Of a stretch of 8,183 nucleotides of DNA, positions 1 to 6,685 are shown piece by piece. The number at the start of each line of letters is the position of its first letter. Positions within the stretch are counted from its first letter, which is position 1. The DNA is from an uncultured Atopobiaceae bacterium (GTDB taxonomy: Bacteria > Actinomycetota > Coriobacteriia > Coriobacteriales > Atopobiaceae): NCBI GenBank assembly GCA_947581665.1, contig CANPVI010000062.1, forward strand, positions 1-8,183, in the 5' to 3' direction. Under the pieces are notes generated by a model. The model worked only from the letters and a program-made list of their open reading frames with translations, did no database searches and had not been told where the DNA came from. The position numbers and the translations under genes were made by a program.

Positions 1-200
1 TGCCCATGAAGACGAGCGATCTCGGCGGGCTCGATTCGCTCCTCTCCATCGTGCAGATGCCGCCCGGCGTGCCGGTGGCCTGCGTGGCCATCAACGGCGC
101 GCGCAACGCCGCGCTCCTCTCCGCGCAGATCGTGGGCGCCGCGCACCCCGAGGTGAAGGCCGAGCTCCGCGCTCTCAAAGAGGAGATGGCCCGCGCCTGA
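1..200 (+). CDS. purE: PurE, N5-carboxyaminoimidazole ribonucleotide mutase, C-terminal part
   Basis: This is the 3' end of a gene that enters from the left; the reading frame is open from the first base and ends at TGA 198-200. The visible residues contain the class I PurE signature: a V-P-M-K-T segment, then GLDSLLSIVQMPPGVPVA, then an N-A-A-L-L-S-A-Q-I helix and a charged C-terminal helix. PurE is a cytosolic enzyme that moves the carboxylate of N5-CAIR to give CAIR in de novo purine synthesis. The ATG at position 6 is internal to the protein, not the start; the N-terminal half with the P-loop-like nucleotide site lies outside the window. The stop overlaps the next start by one base (TGATG). 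No purK follows it here. The family call is firm from motif recognition. Confidence 0.93.
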   Translation, partial: PMKTSDLGGLDSLLSIVQMPPGVPVACVAINGARNAALLSAQIVGAAHPEVKAELRALKEEMARA

Positions 201-1027
201 TGCGGCACCCGAGGCACATGGCCGAGCCCAAGGCGCCGCCCCGCGGCGCGCCCTCGCGCGGGAAGGTCCCGCGGTGGGTCCCCGTGGCGCTCCTTGGCGT
301 GGCGGCGGTGCTCATCGGGTCGGCCGCGTGGCTCCTCTCGGACGCCTTCGGCAAGTACGCCGCGCAGGATGCGCTCGATTCCGAGCTCCAGGGCCACGTG
401 ACCCTCTTCGACGATCCGAACGAGGCGCCCCAGGTGGACTGGGCGGCGCTCGAGGCCATCGATCCGCGCGTCTGCGCGTGGGTGGTGGTTCCGGGCACCA
501 CCATAAACTACCCCGTCTACCAGGCCGAGGACAACGAGTACTACCTGCACACCACGGCCGAGGGCGAGTGGAGCATCGGCGGGCAGGTCTTCCTCGACTG
601 CGATGCCACGAACCCCGGCCTCGTGGACGAGCAGACGGTGGTCTACGGCCACCACCTGCAAAACGGCTCGATGTTCTCCCCGCTCGCGGAGCTCGACGAC
701 CAGGCCGCCTTCGACGAGCTCGGACTCATCTGGTACGTCACGCGCGAGAGCGCCACGCAGCTCAAGCCGCTGCTTTGCTACCGGACCGTGGGCACGGACG
801 AGAACGTGCGCGTGTTCAACTGGCCCACCGAGGCGGACTTCCACCTCTATCTCGAGGGGCTCGTGGATAAGGCGCAGGCCAAGGCCGAGGGGGCGAGCAC
901 CATGGCCGCCGAGGCGAGCCACGTGCTCACGCTCACCACATGCAGCTATGAAGAGGACAATGGGCGTACGCTTTTGGTGAGCCTGCCCGCAGGCGAAGCC
1001 GCTCGGAGCGCCGCCCAGTTCCAATGA
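200..1027 (+). CDS. Class B sortase, membrane-anchored transpeptidase
   Basis: The 275-residue protein has a basic, proline-rich N-terminus (1-25), one hydrophobic segment at about 26-46 that should anchor it in the membrane with the catalytic domain outside, and a class B sortase domain from about 78. Visible family signatures are the W-V-V-V-P-G-T-T-I-N-Y-P-V strand (95-106), D-N-E-Y-Y-L (111-116), the catalytic His in YGHHLQNGSMF (H151), the catalytic Cys in TLTTC (C248) and the Arg in N-G-R (R256). All three active-site residues are present. Sortases cut a C-terminal sorting motif and attach the protein to peptidoglycan or to a pilin; no substrate is encoded in the window. ATG 200 overlaps the purE stop (TGATG), which suggests coupling; ATG 218 is an in-frame alternative. 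A sortase between purE and purF is unexpected by function. Confidence 0.9.
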   Translation: MRHPRHMAEPKAPPRGAPSRGKVPRWVPVALLGVAAVLIGSAAWLLSDAFGKYAAQDALDSELQGHVTLFDDPNEAPQVDWAALEAIDPRVCAWVVVPGTTINYPVYQAEDNEYYLHTTAEGEWSIGGQVFLDCDATNPGLVDEQTVVYGHHLQNGSMFSPLAELDDQAAFDELGLIWYVTRESATQLKPLLCYRTVGTDENVRVFNWPTEADFHLYLEGLVDKAQAKAEGASTMAAEASHVLTLTTCSYEEDNGRTLLVSLPAGEAARSAAQFQ

Positions 1028-1034
1028 GGAGGGG
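1027..1034 (+). promoter_or_regulatory. Ribosome binding site fixing the GTG start of purF
   Basis: AGGAGGGG overlaps the last base of the sortase stop and lies 5 nt before GTG 1040. This spacing favours GTG over the in-frame ATG at 1055, which would be 20 nt away. Confidence 0.75.
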
Positions 1035-1039
1035 AGTAG

Positions 1040-2590
1040 GTGAGCGAGACGAACATGGCCCCGCGCGACTTCGCGTCCGCGGTGCCCGCTTGCCCCGATG
1101 AGCTCCACGACGAATGCGGCGTCTTCGGCGTATGGGCGCCGAGCGCGGACGTCGCGCGTCTCACGTACTTCGGCTTGCGCGCACTGCAGCATCGCGGCCA
1201 GGAGAGCACGGGCATCGCGGTGGGCGATGGCTCCACCGTGCTCATCCGCAAGGATCTCGGCCTCGTCGAGCAGGTGTTCTCCGAGGCGGATCTCGCCGCG
1301 CTCCAGGGCAAGGTGGCGCTCGGGCACGTGCGCTACGGCACGAGCGGCGGCAAGGACTGGGAGGGCGCGCAGCCGCACCTCTCGGCCATCGACGACGTGA
1401 TCATCGCGCTCGCGCACAACGGCACCCTCGTGAACACCGACGACATCCGAAACGAGCTCATCGAGCGCAACATCGGCTTCCGCTCCACCACCGACACCGA
1501 GGTCGCCGCCAAGCTCATCGGCTACTACACGCAGAAGACGCATCGTCTTCGCGACGGCATCGCGAAGACGATGGCGCTCATCCGCGGCGCCTACGCGATG
1601 GCGCTCATCCGCGAGAACGCGCTCTACGCGTTCCGCGACCCCAACGGCATCCGCCCGCTCGTGCTCGGCGAGCTCTCCGGCGCGCGCGGCTGGGTGGTGG
1701 CGAGCGAGACGTGCGCGCTCGAGATGGTGGGCGCGCGCTACGTGCGCGACGTGAACCCCGGCGAGATCATCCGCATCTCGGACAGCGGCCTGAAGACCAT
1801 GCAGGCCCTACCCCCGGCGGTGCCCGCGAGCTGCATCTTCGAGCAGGTGTACTTCGCGCGTCCGGATTCCGTGGTGAATGGCCGCTCGGTCTTCGCCACG
1901 CGCTTCGCCATGGGCGAGCGGCTCGCCGAGGAGGCGCCGGCCTCGGCCGACATCGTGGTCGGCGTGCCGGATTCCGGGCTTCCCGGCGCCGAGGGCTTCG
2001 CGAGCGAGGCGGGCCTTGCCGTGAAGACCGGCCTCATCAAGAACCGCTACGTGGCGCGCACGTTCATCCAGCCGGACCAAGACCTCCGCGAGCTCGGCGT
2101 GAAGCTCAAGCTGAGCGCGCTCTCCGACGTGCTCGCCGGCCAGCGCGTGGTGCTCGTGGACGATTCCATCGTCCGCGGCACCACGATGGGGCAGATCGTG
2201 AAGCTCTGCCGCGAGGCGGGCGCGGTCGAGGTGCACGTGCGCATCAACTCCCCCGAGGTCACCTGGCCCTGCTTCTATGGCATCGACACCGCCACGCAGG
2301 ACCAGCTGATCTCCGCGAACATGTCCATCGAGGGCATCCGCGAGGTCATCGGCGCCGATTCGCTCGCCTTCCTCTCGGTGGGCGGGCTCATCGCCGCGTG
2401 CCCGCGGTGCCCTGGGCATTGCGCCGCGTGCTTCACGGGCGAGTACCCGGTGGCAATCCCTCCGACGTTTTCCGAGGGCAGCTTCCTCGAGGGCTACGAG
2501 CCGAAGGCGCTTTCGCGGCGTTCGGCGAGCCTGCAGATGAGCCTCGAGGACATCGCCCGCATCGTGGCCGAGAAGGAGGGGGTCGCATGA
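1040..2590 (+). CDS. purF: Amidophosphoribosyltransferase PurF (iron-sulfur type)
   Basis: The 516-residue enzyme catalyses the committed step of purine synthesis, making phosphoribosylamine from PRPP and glutamine. The N-terminal glutaminase domain shows the nucleophile in D-E-C-G-V-F-G (C26), H-R-G-Q-E-S-T (51-57), H-N-G-T-L (126-130) and T-D-T-E (151-154). C26 is preceded by 25 residues that should be removed as a propeptide, longer than the 11 of Bacillus subtilis. The phosphoribosyltransferase domain has the PRPP loop VLVDDSIVRGTT (371-382). Cysteines at C265 (CIFEQVYFARPDS), C411 (PCFYGIDT) and C461/C464 (CAACFTGEYP) match the 4Fe-4S ligand positions of the Bacillus-type enzyme, so an oxygen-sensitive cluster is expected. 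An additional CPRC (454-457) sits just before the last pair. Its stop overlaps the purM start by ATGA. Nucleotide feedback inhibition is a family property, not something visible here. Confidence 0.96.
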   Translation: MSETNMAPRDFASAVPACPDELHDECGVFGVWAPSADVARLTYFGLRALQHRGQESTGIAVGDGSTVLIRKDLGLVEQVFSEADLAALQGKVALGHVRYGTSGGKDWEGAQPHLSAIDDVIIALAHNGTLVNTDDIRNELIERNIGFRSTTDTEVAAKLIGYYTQKTHRLRDGIAKTMALIRGAYAMALIRENALYAFRDPNGIRPLVLGELSGARGWVVASETCALEMVGARYVRDVNPGEIIRISDSGLKTMQALPPAVPASCIFEQVYFARPDSVVNGRSVFATRFAMGERLAEEAPASADIVVGVPDSGLPGAEGFASEAGLAVKTGLIKNRYVARTFIQPDQDLRELGVKLKLSALSDVLAGQRVVLVDDSIVRGTTMGQIVKLCREAGAVEVHVRINSPEVTWPCFYGIDTATQDQLISANMSIEGIREVIGADSLAFLSVGGLIAACPRCPGHCAACFTGEYPVAIPPTFSEGSFLEGYEPKALSRRSASLQMSLEDIARIVAEKEGVA

Positions 2591-3660
2591 CCTTCGAAGA
2601 CGCTCCCCGCGAGATCACCTACGCGGACGCCGGCGTGGACACCACCGAGGGCGCCCGCGCCGTGGACGCCATCAAGGACGCCGTGGCCAGGACGAAGCGC
2701 CCCGGCGTGCTCGAGGGGCTCGGAGGCTTCGGGTGCCTCTTCGACGGCGCCGTGCTCTCCGAGATGAGGCACCCCATCCTCGTGTCCTCCACGGACGGCG
2801 TGGGCACGAAGCTCGCGCTCGCGCAGCGCTTCGGACGCCCCGCGGGCGTGGGCCAGGACCTCGTGGCCATGTGCGCGGACGACGTGGTCGTCTGCGGCGC
2901 CGAGCCGCTCTTCTTCCTCGACTACGTGGCCATCGGCAAGCTCGAGGCGCCGGTGATGGCGAAGATCGTGGACGGCATCGCCACGGGCTGCGAGCTCGCG
3001 GGCTGCGCCCTCATCGGCGGCGAGATGGCCGAGCACCCGGGCGTCATGGCGCCCACGGACTACGACCTCGCGGGCTTTTGCGTGGGCGTAGTGGAAAAGG
3101 AGCGGCTCCTCGGGCCCGCGCGCGTGCGCGAAGGCGATGTGATCCTCGGCCTTCCCTCCTCGGGCATCCACTCCAACGGCTATTCCCTCGTGCGCGCGGC
3201 GCTCACGGACGCCATGGACGACGAGGAGCTTCTCGAGCCCCGTGCGGATCTCGGCGGCGACTCGCTCGTCGACGCCTTGCTCACCCCCACCACGATCTAC
3301 GCGAAGCCGCTGGTGTGTGTGCTCGCCGCGGGTGCGCCCATCCACGCGCTCGCCCACATCACGGGCGGCGGCATCACCGAGAACCTCGATCGCATCCTCC
3401 CAAAGGACCTCGACGCCAAGGTGGATTGGGGTGGCGGTACGCCCGGCTGGCGCATGCCGCCGGTGATCGGCCTCGTGTGCGAGGCCGCGCAGCTCTCGGT
3501 GGCTGAGGCGTGGAAGACCTTCAACATGGGCGTCGGCATGGCGCTTGCCTGCGCGTCGAAGGACGAGGTCGAGGTCGTGGCGGCGCTTCGCGCCCAGGGC
3601 CTCTCGCCCTTCGCCATCGGGCGCGTGGTGAAGGGCTCGGGAAAGGTGGTCTACGCATGA
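2587..3660 (+). CDS. purM: Phosphoribosylformylglycinamidine cyclo-ligase PurM (AIR synthetase)
   Basis: This 357-residue protein closes the imidazole ring of AIR from FGAM using ATP, and is slightly longer than the 345-residue E. coli enzyme. Recognisable motifs in order are TYADAGVD (11-18), GGFG (46-49), the ATP-binding S-T-D-G-V-G-T-K (68-75), DLVAMCADDVV (91-101) with acidic residues for metal binding, GGEMAEHPG (144-152), SSGIHSNGYSLVR (191-203), HITGGGITENL (257-267) and FNMGVGM (312-318). All conserved segments are present. ATG 2587 overlaps the purF stop (ATGA), and AAGGAGGGGG at 2573-2582 is a strong ribosome binding site 4 nt upstream, so this start is preferred over the much longer open frame that continues upstream inside purF. 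Its stop again overlaps the next gene by ATGA, indicating translational coupling through purF-purM-purN. Confidence 0.96.
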   Translation: MTFEDAPREITYADAGVDTTEGARAVDAIKDAVARTKRPGVLEGLGGFGCLFDGAVLSEMRHPILVSSTDGVGTKLALAQRFGRPAGVGQDLVAMCADDVVVCGAEPLFFLDYVAIGKLEAPVMAKIVDGIATGCELAGCALIGGEMAEHPGVMAPTDYDLAGFCVGVVEKERLLGPARVREGDVILGLPSSGIHSNGYSLVRAALTDAMDDEELLEPRADLGGDSLVDALLTPTTIYAKPLVCVLAAGAPIHALAHITGGGITENLDRILPKDLDAKVDWGGGTPGWRMPPVIGLVCEAAQLSVAEAWKTFNMGVGMALACASKDEVEVVAALRAQGLSPFAIGRVVKGSGKVVYA

Positions 3661-4286
3661 GCCTCAAGCTGGGCGTTCTCATCAGCGGGAGCGGCACGAA
3701 CCTCCAGGCCCTCATCGACGAGATCGCTGCGGGGCGTCTCGACGCCACGATCGAGCTCGTGGTGTCCTCACGCGGTGACGCCTACGGCCTCCAGCGTGCG
3801 AGTGCCGCGGGCATCCCCACCCTCACCATCGCGAAGGACCTCTACGACGAGCCCGGCGTGGCGGATCAGGTGATCGCCACCGAGCTCAAGCGCGCGGGCG
3901 TGGAGCTCGTGGTGCTCGCCGGCTACATGCGCAAGGTGGGCCTCGCGGTGCTTCTCACCTGGCCGGACAAGGTCGTGAACCTCCATCCGGCGCTCCTGCC
4001 GAGCTTCCCCGGCGCCCATGGCATCCAGGACGCCTGGCATCGCGGCGTGAAGGTCACCGGCGTGACGGTGCACATCGCAAACGCCGACTACGACGCGGGC
4101 CCGATCGTGGCCCAGGAGCCGGTGCGCATCGAGGAGGGCTGGAGCGTCGACGAGCTCGAGGCCCACATTCACGAGGTGGAGCACCGCCTGCTTCCCGCCG
4201 CGATCCAGCTCTTCGCAGAGGGGCGCGTCGAGGTGCTCGAGGACCGTCGCGTGAGGATCCTCCCCGCCTGTGGTGGGGAGGCGTAG
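3657..4286 (+). CDS. purN: Phosphoribosylglycinamide formyltransferase PurN (GART)
   Basis: The 209-residue protein is the folate-dependent GAR transformylase, which passes a formyl group from 10-formyl-tetrahydrofolate to GAR. It has the N-terminal phosphate-binding loop S-G-S-G-T-N-L-Q-A-L (10-19), V-V-S-S-R (35-39), L-A-G-Y-M-R (87-92), NLHPALLPSFPG (108-119) and Y-D-A-G-P-I (145-150). The catalytic triad N108, H110 and D146 corresponds to N106, H108 and D144 of E. coli with a constant offset of two, so the enzyme looks intact and standard in length. The start ATG overlaps the purM stop (ATGA) and has AGGTGG 7 nt upstream at 3644-3649. It ends 4 nt before folE. The reaction consumes the folate cofactor whose pterin part is made by the next two genes, which gives metabolic sense to the purine-folate arrangement. 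Confidence 0.96.
   Translation: MSLKLGVLISGSGTNLQALIDEIAAGRLDATIELVVSSRGDAYGLQRASAAGIPTLTIAKDLYDEPGVADQVIATELKRAGVELVVLAGYMRKVGLAVLLTWPDKVVNLHPALLPSFPGAHGIQDAWHRGVKVTGVTVHIANADYDAGPIVAQEPVRIEEGWSVDELEAHIHEVEHRLLPAAIQLFAEGRVEVLEDRRVRILPACGGEA
4275..4281 (+). promoter_or_regulatory. Ribosome binding site selecting the folE start
   Basis: GGGGAGG lies inside the 3' end of purN, 9 nt before ATG 4291. The longer in-frame candidate GTG 4270 would place this site inside the coding region, so ATG 4291 is the better start. Confidence 0.7.
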
Positions 4287-4290
4287 CGCG

Positions 4291-4869
4291 ATGGACCAGG
4301 CGCGCATCGAAGAGGGCGTCCGCCTCATCCTCGAGGGAGTGGGGGAGGATCCCGAGCGCGAGGGCATCCGCGAAACCCCGCGCCGCGTGGCGCAGGCGCT
4401 CGAGGAGTGCCTCGCCGGCATGGCGCAAGACGCCTCCGAGCTCTTCCGCGTGGGCTTCGACGCGGACTGCCACGACATCGTGGTGGTGCGCGACATCCCC
4501 TTCTTCTCGCTCTGCGAGCACCACCTGCTGCCGTTCTTCGGCAACGCGCACGTGGCCTACATCCCGGGCGAGAGCGGGCGCGTGTGCGGCATCTCCAAGC
4601 TCGCGCGCACGGTGGACGTCTACGCGCGGCGCCTCCAGCTGCAAGAGCGTCTCTGCGCGCAGGTGGCGGACGCCGTGGACGAGGCGCTGCACCCGCTCGG
4701 CGTGCTCGTGGTCATGGAGGCCGAGCACCTCTGCATGACGATGCGCGGCGTGAAGAAGCCGGGCGCCGTCACCACCACCTCGGCCGTGCGCGGGGCCTTC
4801 CAGAAGAACGCCGCCACGCGCGCCGAGGCCATGAAGCTCATCTTCGACGGCAAGCCCTCCGGGCTGTAG
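4291..4869 (+). CDS. folE: GTP cyclohydrolase I FolE
   Basis: The 192-residue protein converts GTP to 7,8-dihydroneopterin triphosphate, the first step of tetrahydrofolate synthesis. The zinc site is visible: C75 and H78 in SLCEHHLLPFFG (73-84), and C148 in E-A-E-H-L-C-M-T-M-R-G (143-153); H77 corresponds to the catalytic histidine. Other family landmarks are the N-terminal G-V-G-E-D-P-E-R-E-G-I-R-E-T-P-R-R-V segment (16-33), I-P-G-E-S-G-R-V-C-G-I-S-K-L-A-R (91-106) and T-T-T-S-A-V-R-G-A-F (161-170). Length matches ordinary bacterial type IA enzymes, which form toroidal decamers. It lies 4 nt after purN and so is very probably co-transcribed with the pur genes; its substrate GTP is an end product of that pathway. 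A GTG at 4270 could extend it by seven residues but is less likely given the ribosome binding site. Confidence 0.96.
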   Translation: MDQARIEEGVRLILEGVGEDPEREGIRETPRRVAQALEECLAGMAQDASELFRVGFDADCHDIVVVRDIPFFSLCEHHLLPFFGNAHVAYIPGESGRVCGISKLARTVDVYARRLQLQERLCAQVADAVDEALHPLGVLVVMEAEHLCMTMRGVKKPGAVTTTSAVRGAFQKNAATRAEAMKLIFDGKPSGL

Positions 4870-4929
4870 GGGGGCAGCGAGGCGCTAGGCTAGGGGGCCG
4901 GGAGCCCAGCCCGCACGGCGGTACGCCCG

Positions 4930-4936
4930 AGGAGGA
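4930..4936 (+). promoter_or_regulatory. Strong ribosome binding site for folP-folK
   Basis: AGGAGGA sits 5 nt before ATG 4942. The 72-nt gap from folE (4870-4941) shows no convincing promoter or terminator, so read-through from folE is the simplest view. Confidence 0.7.
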
Positions 4937-4941
4937 ACACA

Positions 4942-6522
4942 ATGCCCAGGCGCAACGAGACGATCTGGCACATCGGCAACGCGGAGCTCTCGCTCGAGCG
5001 TCCGCGCGTGATGGGCGTGGTGAACGTCACGCCCGATTCCTTTTCCGACGGGGGCGAGGCCTTCAGCGAGAAGGCGGCGCTCGACCGCGCGTTCGAGCTG
5101 CTCGACCAAGGTGCGGACATCATCGACGTCGGGGGCGAGTCCACGCGCCCGGGCTTCTCGCCGCTCACGCCCGAGGAGGAATCGGGGCGCATCGTGGGCG
5201 TGGTCCGCGAGCTCCTCGCCGCGGGCGCCCTCGTCTCGGTGGACACGCGCCACGCGCCCACGGCCAAGCTCTGCTGTCGCCTCGGCGTCCACATCGTGAA
5301 CGACGTCACCGGCTTCATCGACCCCGCCATGGTGGCGATGGCGGCCGAGACGAACTGCGGCCTCATCGTGTGCCGAAGCGTCATGGCGCCCGCCAGGGCG
5401 GCCTCCACGGGGAGGCGTCGGCGCGCCTACCTCGACACCGACCCCCGCGCGCGCATGGCGCCGGCCGCCGTCGAGGAGCCAGGGGAGGCCGAGGGCTCGC
5501 TCTTCCCCGATCTGCCGCTCGCGCCCGAGGAGCACTCCGATGAGGACCCCCTCGCCGCGCTCATGGACGAGGACGCGCACCGCACCTCGGGGATCATGGG
5601 TGTGCATCGTCCGGTGAACCGCCGCTTCCCCATGCCCGAATCCGCGCCGGTCATGCGCCAGGTGATGGGCTTCTTGGGCGATCAAGCGCGCATCCTGCGC
5701 CGTGAGGGCGTGGAGGCCGATCGCATCGCGCTCGATCCCGGCGTGGGCTTCGGCACCACCACGGACGAGGACGTGATCATCTGCCGCTCGGTGGGCCAGA
5801 TGGCCTCCATGGGCTATCCACTCGTGTGCGCCGTATCGCGCAAGCGCTTCGTGGGCGCCATCTCCGGCGTGAGGGAACCGGCCGAGCGCGATCCCGCGAG
5901 CCTCGGCGTGGCGCTTGCCGCAGTTGAGGCGGGCGCACGCATCGTGCGCACCCACGACGTGGCCTCGCTCGTGCAGGCGCTCGACGCGTGGCGCGCGATC
6001 TCCACGGACCAGCCCGCGCGCGCCTTCATCTCGCTCGGCTCGAACGTCGGCGATCGCGTGGCCTACCTCGCCCGCGCCGTGAAGCTCATCGACGAGCTTC
6101 CCATGACCTGCGTGTTCGCCGTGTCGAACGCCTATGAGAGCGATCCCGCGCTCGGCATCGCCACGCCGGTGGCGAATGCCGTCTGCGAGATCCGCACGGA
6201 GCTCGATCCGCGCGTGCTGCTCGGGCACCTGCTCGACATCGAGCGCACGCTCGGCCGCATCCGCAAGCCCGGCGTGGGTGGCGCCCAGCCGCGCACCATC
6301 GACCTCGACCTCGTATTCTACGAGGACGAGCGCTCGGCCGGCGCGCGCCTCTCGCTTCCGCATCCCGGGCTCACCGAGCGCGACTTCGTGCTCGTGCCGA
6401 TGGAGGACCTCATGAACGATCCCGTGCGCTATTTCGCGAGCTTCGACATCCAGGTGGCGCCGCGCGAGGAGCGCATCGGCATCGTCCGCGCCGACCTCGG
6501 CCCCATCGACTGGGACGCGTAG
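4942..6522 (+). CDS. folP-folK: Bifunctional dihydropteroate synthase - HPPK (FolP-FolK fusion)
   Basis: The 526-residue protein joins two consecutive folate enzymes. Residues about 20-350 are dihydropteroate synthase, the sulfonamide target: MGVVNVTPDSFSDGG (24-38), D-V-G-G-E-S-T-R-P-G (62-71), S-V-D-T-R (99-103), I-V-N-D-V-T-G (118-124), DPGVGFGTT (265-273), SRKRFVGA (299-306) and R-T-H-D-V (336-340). Residues matching E. coli N22, T62, D96, N115, D185, K221, R255 and H257 are N28, T68, D101, N120, D265, K301, R336 and H338. Residues about 359-495 are 6-hydroxymethyl-7,8-dihydropterin pyrophosphokinase: FISLGSNVGDR (362-372), L-G-R-I-R-K (437-442), RTIDLDL (451-457) with metal ligands D454/D456, and LPHPGLTERDFVL (472-484). 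Oddities are an insertion of about 75 residues near 145-235 in the FolP half and a tail of about 30 residues. FolP precedes FolK, the reverse of the fungal and plant fusions. No folB lies beside it. Confidence 0.94.
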   Translation: MPRRNETIWHIGNAELSLERPRVMGVVNVTPDSFSDGGEAFSEKAALDRAFELLDQGADIIDVGGESTRPGFSPLTPEEESGRIVGVVRELLAAGALVSVDTRHAPTAKLCCRLGVHIVNDVTGFIDPAMVAMAAETNCGLIVCRSVMAPARAASTGRRRRAYLDTDPRARMAPAAVEEPGEAEGSLFPDLPLAPEEHSDEDPLAALMDEDAHRTSGIMGVHRPVNRRFPMPESAPVMRQVMGFLGDQARILRREGVEADRIALDPGVGFGTTTDEDVIICRSVGQMASMGYPLVCAVSRKRFVGAISGVREPAERDPASLGVALAAVEAGARIVRTHDVASLVQALDAWRAISTDQPARAFISLGSNVGDRVAYLARAVKLIDELPMTCVFAVSNAYESDPALGIATPVANAVCEIRTELDPRVLLGHLLDIERTLGRIRKPGVGGAQPRTIDLDLVFYEDERSAGARLSLPHPGLTERDFVLVPMEDLMNDPVRYFASFDIQVAPREERIGIVRADLGPIDWDA

Positions 6523-6523
6523 C

Positions 6524-6549
6524 CTCACGCCACGAACTCACGCCGCGAA
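6524..6549. repeat. 13-nt tandem pair after folP-folK
   Basis: CTCACGCCACGAA (6524-6536) is followed directly by CTCACGCCGCGAA (6537-6549), a tandem duplication with one mismatch. The second copy overlaps the first 25-nt unit of the next array. Confidence 0.7.
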
Positions 6550-6629
6550 CCCACCAGAACCCTTAGGCCGCGGACCCACCAGAACCCTTAGGCCGCAGAC
6601 CCACCAGAACCCTTAGGCCGCAGACCCAC
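6543..6629. repeat. 25-nt tandem repeat, three units plus a partial fourth
   Basis: Three head-to-tail units occupy 6543-6567, 6568-6592 and 6593-6617. Each begins CCGCRRACCCACCAGAACCC and ends TTAGG; they differ only at the fifth and sixth positions (GA, GG, AG). A fourth unit begins at 6618 but keeps only its first 12 nt (CCGCAGACCCAC) before the sequence switches into the 27-bp inverted repeat. There are no spacers, so this is a tandem array and not a CRISPR. Confidence 0.9.
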
Positions 6630-6672
6630 TTTTCCGGTGCATGTGATGCACCGGAAAAGTGGGTCTGCGGCC
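6616..6672. repeat. 27-bp perfect inverted repeat with 3-nt loop
   Basis: The left arm 6616-6642 and right arm 6646-6672 are exact reverse complements around GTG (6643-6645). The right arm contains GCACCGGAAAAGTGGGTC and ends in TGCGGCC. The first 14 nt of the left arm (GGCCGCAGACCCAC) are also the junction and start of the 25-nt tandem unit. As RNA or single-stranded DNA it would form a very stable hairpin on either strand. No T-run follows. It could be a REP-like palindrome, a non-autonomous mobile element, or a bidirectional transcript end. Confidence 0.9.
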
Positions 6673-6685
6673 GAAACGAGGTCAG

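Noticed and set aside
1114..2586. Long open frame running through purF into purM in the purM frame
   Set aside because: Arg/Ala-rich shadow of purF caused by high GC; the purM protein begins at ATG 2587 with its own ribosome binding site and canonical N-terminus.
2494..3357. 287-codon antisense open frame over purM
   Set aside because: Same low-complexity character as other antisense shadows; purM on the plus strand explains the region.
4884..4893. GCTAGGCTAG as a possible promoter -10 for folP-folK
   Set aside because: Only a weak TAnnnT match with no -35; too little support to annotate.
4885..6528. 547-codon open frame antisense to folP-folK
   Set aside because: His/Arg/Ala-rich translation with no recognisable motif, exactly opposite an intact conserved gene; typical of GC-rich antisense frames.
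6543..6629. CRISPR array
   Set aside because: The 25-nt units abut with no spacers and no cas genes are present.
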